Shown: positions 40,101 through 51,201 of the stretch, in pieces
Numbering within the stretch: the first letter of the stretch is position 1
Layout of the letters: every line of letters begins with the position of its first letter
NCBI GenBank assembly: GCA_022579005.1
Contig: MU401644.1
Span: forward strand, 1 to 64,000
Length of the DNA: 64,000 nucleotides
Source of the DNA: Poronia punctata
Taxonomy: Eukaryota > Ascomycota > Sordariomycetes > Xylariales > Xylariaceae
Reading direction: 5' to 3'
The notes under the pieces: model-generated
Databases searched by the model: none
Told to the model about the DNA's origin: nothing
Seen by the model: the letters and a program-made list of their open reading frames with translations, nothing else
Translations under genes and position numbers: made by a program

Positions 40101-42085
40101 CCCACTCTTGGTGTTCTGTTCTTATATTAGGTACTGTATCTGTTCATGTCACCAACACGTCTACCTACCTCGTTGTGGTACACAGTTTGCACATTCTAGT
40201 CTTTGGTCAGTTTTCTCTTCAAGCCCTCCTGTTAACGGGCGGTTTGGACACTTAAAACTGTCAGAGCCGTTAGCATTGACATGGCTTAGAGGAGTTATTT
40301 CAGTACTTGTTTTGAAGTTCTTACTAATTCTTTTACCCCAAGGATAAAGTATCCTTTATAAGGCGTTGCTTATAAGATACAACAACCCACAGGACAAGCC
40401 ATGTGTTGGGCCTTCCGACTTGTGTGTAGCACTACTTATTTTTCTGTTGTGCCCATGCCACCACCTCTTGTTCACTGGTATAGTGTGCCTGTCAAGGTAG
40501 AAGTGTTGGCATCGGGTGAACAAGCGTGATAGTAAGGTTTTGTTTTTCGCTCCTAACGGTACTGTTCTTGGCCACTCTCCCGGCCCGGCCCATTCCTCTC
40601 TTTCCCGGTACGTCGGGTAGTTTTTGGAGCACCACCAACCAAGATCATAATTTGTCCCTTCTCCCTTCACACCATCACTTTCTGTATCTGTCGCCTCTCA
40701 AAGTAGGTATAATACTTTCTTATCTATTTACTTTACTGGAATTGAGACACCATCACGGCGCGTTGGTCTGTCCTGAACCCTCAACCTACTTGATCGACTC
40801 TCCCCCGGCCATGTACTGCCCGCTCCTGCCTACTTCGCTTCACATCGTCTCGTCTCGTCTCGTGCCGTCCCGTCCCGTCCCAAATCTTGCAACAATTTTT
40901 GATTACGTTATTACCGTCCTGCATGCTACTCGCGCCTTGCATGAAGCGGCCACGTCTTGTTTCCGTTACATGTATTATTCCCCCTCCCCCAGGTATCAGC
41001 ATCCTGTCTCGATGTATGGCTGACAAATTTATTGGTCTCCTTGTTCCGGCTTCCCATCGTTACCTGTCAACAAACCCAACATCCTGTCCTTCCTTGATCA
41101 TCCATCGTGCATGATACGTAACGGCCTTCTGCTTTCCTTTTCCCCTTTTTCTTTCCCTCTCCCGCCCTTCTATCCTTTGTTTTGTCCTCGCAGCATTAAC
41201 ATATCCCCTTAACACTGCTGCAGCACAGTGGGTTATCAAACAATATCTAGCAATTCCACCTATCGACTGCCTGGGAGGTTGCGCCCTGGCCTGTTTGGGG
41301 GGGGGGGTTTTCGTCTTTGGTAGTGAGTCTCAGCTATTATTGCTGTGCTCCCTAGAAGGTACCCAAACAACGGGTTGATCTCATCGGCTGGGGAAAAGAA
41401 CAAAAATACCTGCAGGAAGCGCTGCCTGATAACTCGGGTTATTATGTGCAAGGCGTTGCCCTTGTGAACACCCGTCTTCCTTGCTTCTCTCCTTCTTCCC
41501 TCCAAACTACCCCTATACCGATGTATTTGCTCCAACCTTTTCGTGCCTTCATTTTCATTTCCCCAATTTGTTTCTCTATCAAGACCCCACTATATTGTTA
41601 ACTGTTTGCTTCAAGATACAGGCCTTATTTTGGGCAATTCCAATAACACAGCTACGCCAGAGGAGGCATTGTGTTCAAGTCGACGCCTAGCCGGGGCCAT
41701 ACTTCCCCTACTTGCAATCGCTGCAACCATTGGCCAAAATCTGGGTTCCGGCGTCATCTATCAGCTACGGGTGGGGGCGCACAAACCCAGGCCCGGCCAG
41801 GGGGACGGACAACCCTGGGAATAGGCCGGTCAATAAATTTACAAGCCTATTTATACGGTCGAAGGCAAGAGGAAAAAGGCGGGAGCAAAAAGGCGAGAGA
41901 AAGGATAGAGTCATAGAAGAAGGGGCTGAGGATAGGGGGGGAAAGAGCTGTTTGTGACTGTGAAGGCTGGTACAAGTGCTGGTTGCTGGTGCTGGCGTTC
42001 CCTCCGGTGACGAGGGTAATCGGCCCACCATCGTCGGCATTCCAGAGACCGGGAGTGTAAAGGCAGACAAAATAAGGGACAAGCA
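40101..42085 (+). promoter_or_regulatory. Pyrimidine-rich long leader of the GCR1_C gene
   Basis: From about 40.1 kb to the start codon at 42086 the plus strand is CT-rich with many ATGs followed by short frames, typical of long 5' leaders of fungal regulatory genes. A 5-bp tandem repeat of seven units (CGTCT x3, CGTGC, CGTCC x3) lies at 40846-40880, and a G10 run near 41298. A 165-codon open frame at 40526-41023 is probably fortuitous. Transcript start and introns in the leader cannot be set from sequence. Confidence 0.4.
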
Positions 42086-43369
42086 ATGCCCCCCATCCCA
42101 TCGCTCGGCCAAGTCACTGATAGTATTGCCTCTCCCTCGACATCGGCTTTGATTCACATCACAACAACCAACTCCAACACAACTGCTTCCACAAGTACTC
42201 CAACTCCCACTACAACTCCCACGCCCGCTTCCACGCCCACTCCCACTCCAGCACCTGCTACCATCACTACGCCAGCACCGCGTTCTGCAGCTGTTACAAG
42301 GGGGGCTGTCAAGCGACCGGCCACATCCGATCTGCAGCGCATTGCCGGAACTAGCGCCACGCCCTCATCAAAGAAGAGACAAGCTACTGCTTCTGGAAGT
42401 TATAACGTACGACCCCCTGTCCCGCACCTGAGTTCCTCCAAGCTGCCCGCCCCCCAAATACAGCGCCTACAGCAAAGGCACTTATACTTACAACAGCCGC
42501 CGCCACCTCCGGCCATGATGCCTGTACCGGCTCTCGTCACGGAGGAGCAGCTCCACGGCCAGACACCCGAACAATTGATTGCCACGATCCTTCAGCTTCA
42601 GAGCCAGCAACAACAATTTTTCGCCCAGATTAACGCCCAATATGAACACATTAACCAACAACTGCAAGACTTGAGGGGTAGTCTCATTGCTTCCCATCAA
42701 GCCGCTGCTTCGGTTCGTCATTCAATCAATTGCCCCCATCTCCAACTTGTTGCATCAAAAGCTGTTCCGTATACCTACGGACGAAGCTTTTCTCGCTAAT
42801 TATTTACTTCGTCATGGCAGGCTCTAGGTTCTAGAGAGCAACCCATTCGATCCGTTGTGCCGCCCCAGCCAGGCCCTCCGCAGCAAACCGCCATTCCTCC
42901 ACCGCCGCGGCCAACGGCACAGACCCCGGTTCAGGTCCAGACCCCGGTACGCCCCACACCTCGTGTACCCCCCGCCTCCCCCGGCCATCATGTTGTTTCG
43001 AGGACCTCCATGCCGGCGTCGACACCAACCACCGCCGGTCCTCCGCAGTACGACTACCGCACTGTGGCTACTGTAGAGGAAGTATGGAGGGAATACCGGG
43101 AAGGCATAGATGGCCAGCCGGCCATCGAGAAGCTAGATGCTACATGGGGTTCAAGGTGGCGTCCTGAGCCCCGGGGTAGGACGTGGTATTCAAGGCGGAA
43201 AGTAATATGGGACAAGATCAAGGAGTTTATAAACGAGGGTCTGGATGAGAATTCGGCAGTCCAAGAGGTTGAGAAGCTTCGCGAGGGCGGTACCATTAAC
43301 AAACTCATTCGGATGCTGCAGGACGAACGGAAGGATAAGGGAATGGGAGATGACGCCATTATGACATAG
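42086..43369 (+). CDS. GCR1_C-domain DNA-binding-type protein
   Basis: Carries near its C terminus (about residues 287-366) a tryptophan-rich domain resembling the fungal GCR1_C domain: EVWREYREGI, then WGSRWRP, RTWYSRRKVIWDKI, followed by an acidic helix. In yeast Gcr1 this part binds DNA and activates glycolytic genes. The N-terminal half is low complexity: a Thr/Pro array (about 27-66), a basic KR patch, and a Gln-rich, probably coiled segment (QQQQFFAQINAQYEHINQQL). The preferred intron is 42713-42820 (GTTCGT to GCAG, branch CTAAT 20 nt before AG, phase 0), giving 391 aa; donors at 42749 or 42764 also keep frame. The target genes are unknown; the domain also occurs in fungal transposable elements, but the intron and single copy here favour a host gene. 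Confidence 0.75.
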
Positions 43370-45613
43370 GACAACTACCTACTTTCCGTCCATCTCTCTA
43401 GACGGCTTTGGAGGAACAAGGTGATGCATGAGGTGCATTGCATAGTTAGTGAGACGGATGAGCATAGCCATGCGGACGCTGTGCACGCTTTTGAACTGTG
43501 AGCGCTTTAGCGGCCGCTGAGGGCGCCGCGTACCCTACGGACTAGATCCACATGGTATCTAGGGCGACACGTCGGGACCAAGGACAAAGAAAATCTGCGT
43601 CTCTGGTTTATCAGATCCGACGTTTGCCTGCCAACTATGTCAATCAGTGACACTACGGCTTTACCAGCCGGGGGTGGGCTCGGGCTTGGTTGCAGTCGTT
43701 CCCGATCTATTTTTAGAAATGGGCTATGAACGACTGGGCCTCTTGTTAACCATCGCAGTTGCTGTCACGGTATTGGCAGTCAACTTTCAACGGTCCACGA
43801 GATACTAGGCCACGATGATACGGACATGCCGAACACCTGGTCATGTGCACTTTCATGGCCCATGCTTGGTTACTAGAGTCGAACATCTACCGATACAGGT
43901 CTATATCTTATACATACACGTCGAAACCATCATCATGTGCGCCTGCTAGGCATATAGGTGGCAAGGGAAGAGTCTCGGACGTTAGCCCGTGTCGATTGGT
44001 GATTACTGGCTAGGCGCTAGGTTACGGTATGACCGAGGGTCTGCTACAGTAAGCACATTATAGTCTGTTAGTTATCGGACCCCTTGCTATCCACTCACCC
44101 CGCTGCATGGTCGTAGCCGTGCAAGCAAAAATACTATATCAGATCCCTAAGCCCAAGTAAGATACCTACGACTGAGCTAATACCATAACAAGCCTGAGCG
44201 AACCCCCAGCTGGCCGAATCTAGAAGCAGCCTATACGGCCCGAACGAAGGCCCGTCAGAGAACCTAGCGTTTCATCTTCGCCACTAAGCCTACGATAGCT
44301 AAGGCTAGGTCGGCGGTCGGCGGTCGGCAGTCGGCGGTCGGCAGTCGGCTCAACTCCGAACATAACATCATAACATCGCTCAGGTGGTGTTACCTACCCG
44401 TAAGGAAATGTGTCACTGTCAGCTCACGGCCGAGACTAAGTACGTTTCCAGTAGAACTCGATGTCGACGTGGCTAAACTGCCACTTGGGGGCCAGCTAAT
44501 TCAAGGTGAAGGAGGGGTTGCAGGACACCTAGGTACTAGGAAGACTTGTCACCTGGACGGGGTCCAAGTTGGGCGAAGATGTCTGGAACAATGGCACATA
44601 CGACAGAAACAAATAAGATGAACTGAGTGTTAAATGAGATGCGACCGTAAGCATTCTACGACTGTGGCCACCCTATACATTAAAACAATACTGTCTCGCA
44701 CGTTTCTGAGGGAATGCAAAATCTGCCATGTAGACGAAAACCGAAGTTACAGTAAACTACCTAGCCACGCACTTACGGGCCACCCCTTTAGCAAAGGTGT
44801 TCAGACTAGACAAAGAGGACCGCTGTTCCCAGTCGTTGCCAACCTCCGTGGCGAGCAAAAGGAGGAACCCCGATCATAGAAACAGCAAGGGTGAACCTTT
44901 TCGCCGCCGAGACCCACCAGTGGACTGTTCAAGCCCGCAGTGGTAGAGAGCTTTTGCACAATCTCAGGAGGGAGTTATAGCCCGGGCCCCGGATTCTAAC
45001 CAGGCTGCGGAAGGAGCTTGAGCTCGACGGCAGGCTGGGAGAATTACCTACCACTCGGTGTTGGAAGATAGGGTACTAGGTAGCGACGGTAGAGCTGTTA
45101 CACCTTACTGGGACGAAAAAGAGGTAAAGAAAAAAAAAAGTTGTCCAAACCTGCGCCGGAACCACATGCTCATATGTAGGTTAGTCGATACTTCCTTCAC
45201 GTCAAGGGTGATTCATGAAACAGACACTCGGTGCGTTTACAGCGGCCCACCCACTGTGTTTTTCGGTGTCGATACTGCGGCTTGAGGGGTGGCCGCACAT
45301 GAAGACGGTGGTTGTACAGGTTGCTGGCGGCTCCCGCGCCAATGCATGTAATTGCCTGGTATTAGATAGTACATTGATCTAGGTATTGTGGTATGCTTAC
45401 TTACCTACCTTCCAAGCGGTTTAAACAGATCTACATTAACAACCCCTCTACGCAGAAAACGCGCATATGCACATACCGCACAAACCACGCAAGTTGCAGC
45501 TTCTGCAATGATTGGCTTGTGTAAGCGTGGCAATGGCAACCAACCCCCGGTTCCACTGGCACCTTACGTCTTGTCTTTCAAAACTCATAACGTAAGGGTC
45601 TAGGGGGGTTGGT
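43370..45613. other. Gene-free region
   Basis: About 2.2 kb between the GCR1_C protein and the metallothionein promoter. No coding region is supported; open frames of 60-80 codons have no domain features. It contains the 7-bp tandem repeat listed separately. Confidence 0.5.
44308..44349. repeat. 7-bp tandem repeat, six units
   Basis: Six units alternating GGTCGGC and AGTCGGC in uninterrupted register. Confidence 0.85.
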
Positions 45614-45620
45614 TATAAAT
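45614..45620 (+). promoter_or_regulatory. Probable TATA box of metallothionein gene
   Basis: TATAAAT within GGTTATAAATAGG, about 170 bases before the ATG. It is followed by a C/T-rich start region and an A-rich leader (AACAACAAAAAAACC...), a common layout of highly expressed small fungal genes. Confidence 0.55.
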
Positions 45621-45785
45621 AGGTAGACTGTCCATCATTTGATTTCTTGCTTTCCCGTCCTATCTAGGTTCTAATCATTCTAACAACAAAAAAACCAAAA
45701 CAAACGTCCTAGAGATCAGATCCCCAAGAGGAAACAACGTCAAAAACAATTATCACGCTACAAAAAACACCAACCAACAAGCAAA

Positions 45786-46121
45786 ATGAAGGGTGACTGC
45801 ACTTGCTCTGGCGGCGATGGATGTAAGAATACCACTTTTACATTTTCCTTTTTCTTTCTTGCTCCCGTCCACCCATTCAGTTCAGTCTGTTTTAACATGC
45901 AATCCTGCCCTTTTCTTTTGTTTGTATCGACTTGTGTTCCCCTCCCCCCGCAACACTCCTGTTATTCTTGATCTTGGCCCTATTACCCCGCCAAACACCA
46001 TGGCTACCCCGCTCTCGCCCACAATAGGGAAGATGGTATCGGAATGTTTACGAAGCAAAGATGCTAACCTGAACTTTGTCATCTAGGCCAATGTGGCTCT
46101 GGCTGCTCTTGCGGAAAATAA
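45786..46121 (+). CDS. Small Neurospora-type metallothionein (23 aa, spliced)
   Basis: Binds Cu(I) and possibly other soft metals in the cytosol. Exons are 45786-45822 and 46087-46121, with a 264-nt intron (GTAAGA to CTAG, CTAAC about 20 nt before the acceptor, phase 1). The product has six cysteines at 5, 7, 13, 15, 19 and 21, in the pattern CxCx5CxCx3CxC. The Neurospora crassa copper metallothionein has the same spacing, plus one extra C-terminal cysteine that this protein lacks. Only the spliced form makes the pattern: exon 1 alone gives CTCSGGDGC and exon 2 gives QCGSGCSCGK then TAA. The Lys after Met and the shorter tail are peculiar to this copy. Read-through of the intron would instead give a 61-codon frame of no resemblance. 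No metal-response element was identified with confidence. Confidence 0.85.
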
Positions 46122-46689
46122 GCCACCAACTGAAAACTGGCAACGTCGTGCCCGCAAGTCTTGTCCTACACAGCCAAAAATACGCGAACAGGCAACATTT
46201 ATGTAGTTGTGTGGACTGGGTCCGCTCAGTACCTGGTACCCAATTTCAAGAGACAACAATGATCGACTAGCCCACATCCTCAATTCCCCCCAGCATCCCT
46301 TGACGATCACGGACTTTTTGAGGTATGAACAGGAGGAAGACATAAATAAGTATGAGGACGGACTAGTAGTATTGAGAGGTGCTGATGCATATTTCCCTGT
46401 CTACAAGTCACTCTTTAAAATGAATTGGACTTATCTTATTTGTGGCTTTAATATCATGCAATCCCACTTGCTCGTCTTGACTAACGCTGTGCTTCTCTGA
46501 TTTATCTTATGTGTTTGTCCTGTCCACCCAACCGGCAGGTAATGACAGGATCATAGCCGTATCCCAGTTGAATCCGATACGTCTAACCTAGACTGTTTAG
46601 GTGGACTACATCATAACTGCATGTGCAATATCTGGTAGTACGGGAGGAAGGAAAACCATGTGTTGGAGATTTTCAATGGCTGAGGAGAA
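46122..46689. other. Convergent intergenic region
   Basis: About 570 bases between the metallothionein stop and the stop of the SRP40-like gene. It holds the two 3' UTRs. An open frame at 46207-46500 begins in the metallothionein 3' region and shows no family resemblance. Confidence 0.5.
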
Positions 46690-48414
46690 CTAGATTGCAC
46701 GCTCTGCTCTTGCTTTGTTTTCCCTATACCGCTTGTCTTTTGCTGCTGATTTTCTCCGTTTTCGCCAAGCACGGTTAAGGTCACCTCTACTCTCCCAAAA
46801 TTGCTGTTGGAAATCGCTGAGTGGCGCCTGACTAGTCTCCTCCGGAGCGCCGACTGCGCTGTCCACTACTCCGTAGTCTTCATCGGCACCATACAAGTCC
46901 CCTGCCGCCTCATCTTCCTTCGTGGCATCAGCCACGGAGCCTTGTACTGCCCAAAAATTGAACGATCGGCTGGGATGCGCCGTGTCAGGTGTGGGAGCAG
47001 CGCTTCGAACGTTCCTAAACTCGAATTCTCGCTCTGTAAACGGAGTCATAGGGATTTGACTCGCAGGTGCTGATAAATCCAAGCCATCGATATCGTCCCC
47101 GTTACCGAAGAAGCTGAAAGGCTGGTTTTCCGTATCCACGGTGGCTACGCCGTCTCCTCCCTGGGGCCGCTTGTACAGGGCTTCTAGAGGATGAACATCC
47201 TTGGTAGGTGGTGTGGCAGGTGGTATTATGATGGAGAGATTCGCGCCGGAGGCTATAGGGTTGGGCCTCGTGAGTTCTAGCTTCGAAGCAGAGAGCCCGC
47301 CTGAGATCGGTTCGGCATCTTCGTGCGGCACCGGAGCTGTATTCTGCATATTTTTCGTGGGTGAAACATCGGACAGCTGGTCGCTAGATCTAGACTTATG
47401 GTCAAGCTCCTCCTCCTCCTCCTCCTCCTCCCCCGACGACGAGGAGGAGGACGAGCCACTGCTGCTCGTTTCGTCGTCTTCTTCCATGTGCATCACCGGG
47501 GCCAGCTGCTCGACTGCAGTTTCAGGTTGAGATGGGCGCGGGCCAGGTATGCCCTCTGGCCGTCGCTTTGACTTTATAGGTTCGACAACCGTACCAGCGC
47601 TATCTACCCAACCGACACCATCTTCAAAAGCCGTAGTCTCCAGAGTCTCCGCATTAAGAGCAGACTTGAGGAATGTGGGGTACTTGACGGTCTTCTCGAA
47701 TTCGTGCACGACGACGCTCCGGTCACTTTTGCGCTTGCGCTTCTTATTGTGTGTGGAATCACTCGCCTCTGCTTCCTTGGGTGAGTCGACACTTGGCAGT
47801 CTTGTCTTGAATAGGCACTCTGTTTCATCGGTGTATTTCGATTTGACCCTCGTTTTCTTCTCCGCTTTCTTGTCCTTGTCCTTCTTGGCGTCTTTTGGCT
47901 TCTCTTCTCTCTTCTCCCTCTTGGACATTTTGCGTTTCTCTTCAATCATCTCTTGCTCTGTCGTAGTCCAACCACGCTTGACTTTCCGACCATCGAGGCG
48001 AACACCCTCTATAACGCCAGGTTCCCGCTCCCTTTTCTTTGTTCTCTTCTTTTCTCTCTTTGTATCCAGGCTGATAGTGTCGGCAAGGGGCATCGGTTCC
48101 GGTGTGGACTGGGGCCGGGCCGTCTCGATACGCATCTTCTTCCCTTTCAAGACAGCACCATTGAGTTTCTTCTTGAGCCTATCGGCGTCCATGACAGGCA
48201 GGTCTACAAACCCAAAAGGCTTGTCAGGGAAAGTTTGGATGACGTGGAAGGATATATTCCGTGCGTGTGGAAGAACCGAGGCCGGGAGTACCACGTTTTC
48301 TAAGGAGGGATCGAAAGGCGTGATGTGTAGCCTCGTGTATGGCGCGTCAGGCGCAGGCGCAGCCGTAAGCTCAGTGTTACAAGGCTCAGATGAGATTCCG
48401 AGCGACATGGGCAC
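46690..48414 (-). CDS. Nucleolar RRM protein, SRP40/Nop8-like
   Basis: Single-exon 574-aa protein. Residues about 26-100 form an RRM-like fold (RLHITPFDPSLENVVLP, FGFVDLPVMDADRLKKKL, KGKKMRIETARP), a region I associate with fungal proteins annotated as SRP40 or nucleolar-8-like. A long Lys/Arg/Glu-rich stretch follows (about 115-240, with KKRKRK nuclear signals), then VKYPTFLK, a Ser run followed by a Glu run (about 325-350), a HPLEALYKRP motif, FSFFG, and a basic C-terminal helix (LNRAWRKRRKSAAKDKRYRENK). This suggests a nucleolar, pre-rRNA/ribosome-assembly protein. The exact function is not shown by the sequence. The gene runs towards the metallothionein and is divergent from the thioesterase. 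Confidence 0.75.
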   Translation of the reverse strand: MPMSLGISSEPCNTELTAAPAPDAPYTRLHITPFDPSLENVVLPASVLPHARNISFHVIQTFPDKPFGFVDLPVMDADRLKKKLNGAVLKGKKMRIETARPQSTPEPMPLADTISLDTKREKKRTKKREREPGVIEGVRLDGRKVKRGWTTTEQEMIEEKRKMSKREKREEKPKDAKKDKDKKAEKKTRVKSKYTDETECLFKTRLPSVDSPKEAEASDSTHNKKRKRKSDRSVVVHEFEKTVKYPTFLKSALNAETLETTAFEDGVGWVDSAGTVVEPIKSKRRPEGIPGPRPSQPETAVEQLAPVMHMEEDDETSSSGSSSSSSSGEEEEEEEELDHKSRSSDQLSDVSPTKNMQNTAPVPHEDAEPISGGLSASKLELTRPNPIASGANLSIIIPPATPPTKDVHPLEALYKRPQGGDGVATVDTENQPFSFFGNGDDIDGLDLSAPASQIPMTPFTEREFEFRNVRSAAPTPDTAHPSRSFNFWAVQGSVADATKEDEAAGDLYGADEDYGVVDSAVGAPEETSQAPLSDFQQQFWESRGDLNRAWRKRRKSAAKDKRYRENKARAERAI

Positions 48415-48862
48415 TGGCTTCTATTCTATCAAAGAAATAAAGGGCTTACGAAATGAAAATGTCCACAGTGAAGGGGTCTTTAGACCCGGCTCAGAGGAGA
48501 TTACTAGGTTAGGCGCGTCGAACTTGCCAAACAGCAACCTTTGGCGGTGAATCTGGAGGAAGAAAAAGATATGTCTGGGCAGAAGTGGGGTTATACAAAA
48601 ACCACACACGCCTTGACCTGTCAGAACCTACCTACGAGTACTACCTACAGGTAGTACCTAAAAGTCGATAGCAGGAAATTGTATACTTTGCATTATCGGT
48701 TTAATAACTTGGAATACTTTACGCATTACAATAAATACTACACATTATTAACTTCCCGCCATTGACCACCTTGGGTTCTAACAATACTCTTCACAATTCT
48801 TCCTTTACTTGTATATGTTTATATAAAGTTGGCATTAATAAGAGACGGCATCAAGTTTCAAT
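48415..48862. promoter_or_regulatory. Divergent promoter region
   Basis: About 450 bases between the starts of the SRP40-like gene (minus) and the thioesterase (plus). It contains a dense cluster of CTACCTACGAGTACTACCTACAGGTAGTACC words at 48630-48661 and AT-rich stretches near 48690-48745 and 48820. Confidence 0.5.
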
Positions 48863-49882
48863 ATGGCAGCCCGACTTCCCCCGTTAAAATTTGTACAATC
48901 TGTATGTTTTGTTATTAGCTTGATTAATTCCCGGTGTCTGATCAACCTACCTACGTTGGGTGTAGGTGTTAAAGTCGTTCATGGCGGAATCCGGGCTAGA
49001 ACCAAGGTTAGTGAAGAAAATCACCCGCAGAAGCATGATAGATTCACATTATTCCAGAACACATGTATTAAATTGGCTTCTGCTCATGGTATCGCGTATA
49101 GGTTGCTGGGCGCCAACGTGAGTGCGACTGCGTGCCATCTGATTCAACTACGAGTAGTCAATCCAACAAGTGCAAAAGCAGATAAGAGTGACAAGCGCAG
49201 TCCACGGCAAGGTCGAGTTTGAGCTGGACATTGCGAGGGATCACACGGTAGGAGATAATCACAAGACTTTCCGTCCAAAGCGTGCGTGTGCTTACTCATC
49301 GAACGTAGAATCGGCTGAAAATATTACACGGAGGCACCATCGCTAGCATGGTCGACCTGGGTGGCTCACTTGCTGTAGCTTCAACAGGGCTCCATGCTAC
49401 CGGTGTCTCGACCGATCTTAACGGTGAGCACTGATATGCCAAAGGCCCCATCATGACCTGCGCACTCCTCTCATGTGCCGATCCCAGCTCCGGCTTCGAG
49501 GGTAGTGAGTGGACTGGTGGTGTTTGACTTACTTGCACTTGCTCACCTCGGCTCTCTTGGCTTGCAGTGACATACCTAAGCAGTGGCGGCAAGGTAGGGG
49601 ACAAAATCACAGCCACGGCCGTCTGTGACAAGAGTAAGCCTCACTCTCCCACTTTCCAACTTGGACGTAGATGAAACAGTAGCTGACGACTTGAAACCAC
49701 TTGTTGTAGTTGGCAAGACGCTGGCCTATACCTCGGTCACGTTTCGGAATAGCCAAGGCGAGCTCGCGGCAAGAGGCAGCCATACAAAGTAAGTACACCG
49801 GCATTCGCTCACCCCGAAGCCCTCCTCTTCGGTTCGGGCCCAACCGACTCGACTACGGAGTAGAGAGCTAGTTCGCGGATAA
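48863..49882 (+). CDS. Acyl-CoA thioesterase, ACOT13/hotdog family
   Basis: Hotdog-fold thioesterase hydrolysing acyl-CoA to fatty acid + CoA. Seven short exons, none long enough to stand out: 48863-48901, ~49058-49117, 49182-49247, 49309-49423, 49568-49633, 49710-49788, 49864-49882; about 147 aa, the family's usual size. Donors are GTATGT, GTGAGT, GTAGGA, GTGAGC, GTAAGC and GTAAGT. Spliced core: VTSAVHGKVEFELDI, then LKILHGGTIASMVDLGG (the HGG...D catalytic helix), ATGVSTDLNVTYLSSGGKVG, and GKTLAYTSVTF ending ARGSHTK. The start of exon 2 is uncertain (49031 also keeps frame), as is the last exon: retaining the final intron would end the protein at 49863. No peroxisomal signal is seen. The acyl-CoA synthetase follows on the same strand. 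Confidence 0.8.
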
Positions 49883-51201
49883 TGAAAGCAGCGACTCGCA
49901 CCACTTTGGGTATACTGATAATCTCGGGGCCAGATATGTCACGCAGGCTGTTAAAGCGCAAGGGGCTCCGTTCGTCCTACCTGAGGGGGCTGAAATCGCG
50001 GCTGAGTAGCAAGGACAATGGAAATGCGGGAAAATCTGGGGACTACAGTCTACATCCCGTATCACCGGGCTCCGAGACTGACGATTTGGAAGTGCTTTTC
50101 TATATGTCTCCTGCCCTCACATCTACATACGAGTATGTTATATACCCGCTATATCGTTGTTAGGATGAGGGATGAAAGAATGTGCCCCCCTGCATGGTTG
50201 CAACACAACGATAAGCGAAGACGTGGCCAACGGCCATGTACGCTCGTATGTAATATATACCTAGGTACCTAGTTTTATATCTACCCACCAACGATTACAA
50301 TGCTATTGCTATTGTCGTTGTTGTTTTTCTGCCATCCCAAAGCAGCTGGACAGTTGATAAGATACCTATTACTGCACGCACATATGCATGTATCTACATA
50401 TGTGTACTCGTACTCGGGGGTAATTGATTTGAAGATAAAATGACAAGCTATAACCTACTTTCATGTGTATCCATTGTTTGTGCCAAGTCAACCAAAATTA
50501 AGCACAGACCGCATGTTGCTCGAATTATTGTACGTGTATGCCCCGGAGATTTTTCATTCCCGAAAATTACCGCTGGAATTTAGGATTTTAGATTGGTCAA
50601 AAAAGAAACTGCCGTGTTCCATTGCCTTGTACCCGACAAGCGAACCGTTGCCCATAAACGGCGGCCCGAAATAGTAAACAATTCGGCTATCTCCCCTGTG
50701 GACGGGTCTGGGAACGGGTGAAATTATCCCTAACCTGACCTAGTAGACCTAGGCTAGGTATTTTTATTATGCGATTCTACGCTGACAACGCTTACGAGTA
50801 GTTATCTGTATTATATATAGAGCTACCCTCCATGTACAGGTGCATCGCGAGATGACACTTTGTGTTTATTTCTTGTCATTCTCTGTCTCCACGGCCTGTA
50901 CTAGTGTCTGCTTTGGATTATCTGGCTCATTTACAGTATACTTGATTCCGTACCTACATATAGCTAGCTGATAGTTGACAGTAGCGAAGTCCTATTTTTT
51001 GTTCTTTTTTTCAGACCGTTATACAATATATTTATTGCATCTATGAAGAACACCCCTGTTAGATTGACGGGTGTACAATAATTTCGCTTGCAGGGATCGA
51101 AGCATCGGCGAGCCGGTCAACCATCTAGAGTCGTTCCTGCCTTTCTTCAGCTTGAAAAGCCCGGGCCTTGTGTTACCAGGGGACACGTCACACGGGGACT
51201 C
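49883..51201. other. Intergenic region before the acyl-CoA synthetase
   Basis: About 1.3 kb with no supportable gene. A palindromic TACCTAGGTACCTAG word lies at about 50262. The last ~200 bases should hold the promoter and 5' UTR of the acyl-CoA synthetase. Confidence 0.5.

Noticed and set aside
40526..41023. 165-codon plus-strand frame with a hydrophobic N terminus
   Set aside because: Composition reflects CT-rich leader DNA; no conserved domain and no downstream splice logic.
46207..46500. 97-codon frame after the metallothionein
   Set aside because: Lies in the probable 3' UTR between convergent genes; no recognisable family.
47549..48550. 333-codon plus-strand frame
   Set aside because: Antisense shadow of the SRP40-like gene, arising from its long stop-poor Lys/Glu/Ser-rich coding sequence.
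49882..50163. 93-codon frame as a long last exon of the thioesterase
   Set aside because: It would extend the hotdog protein far beyond family length with an unrelated tail; a short last exon fits better.
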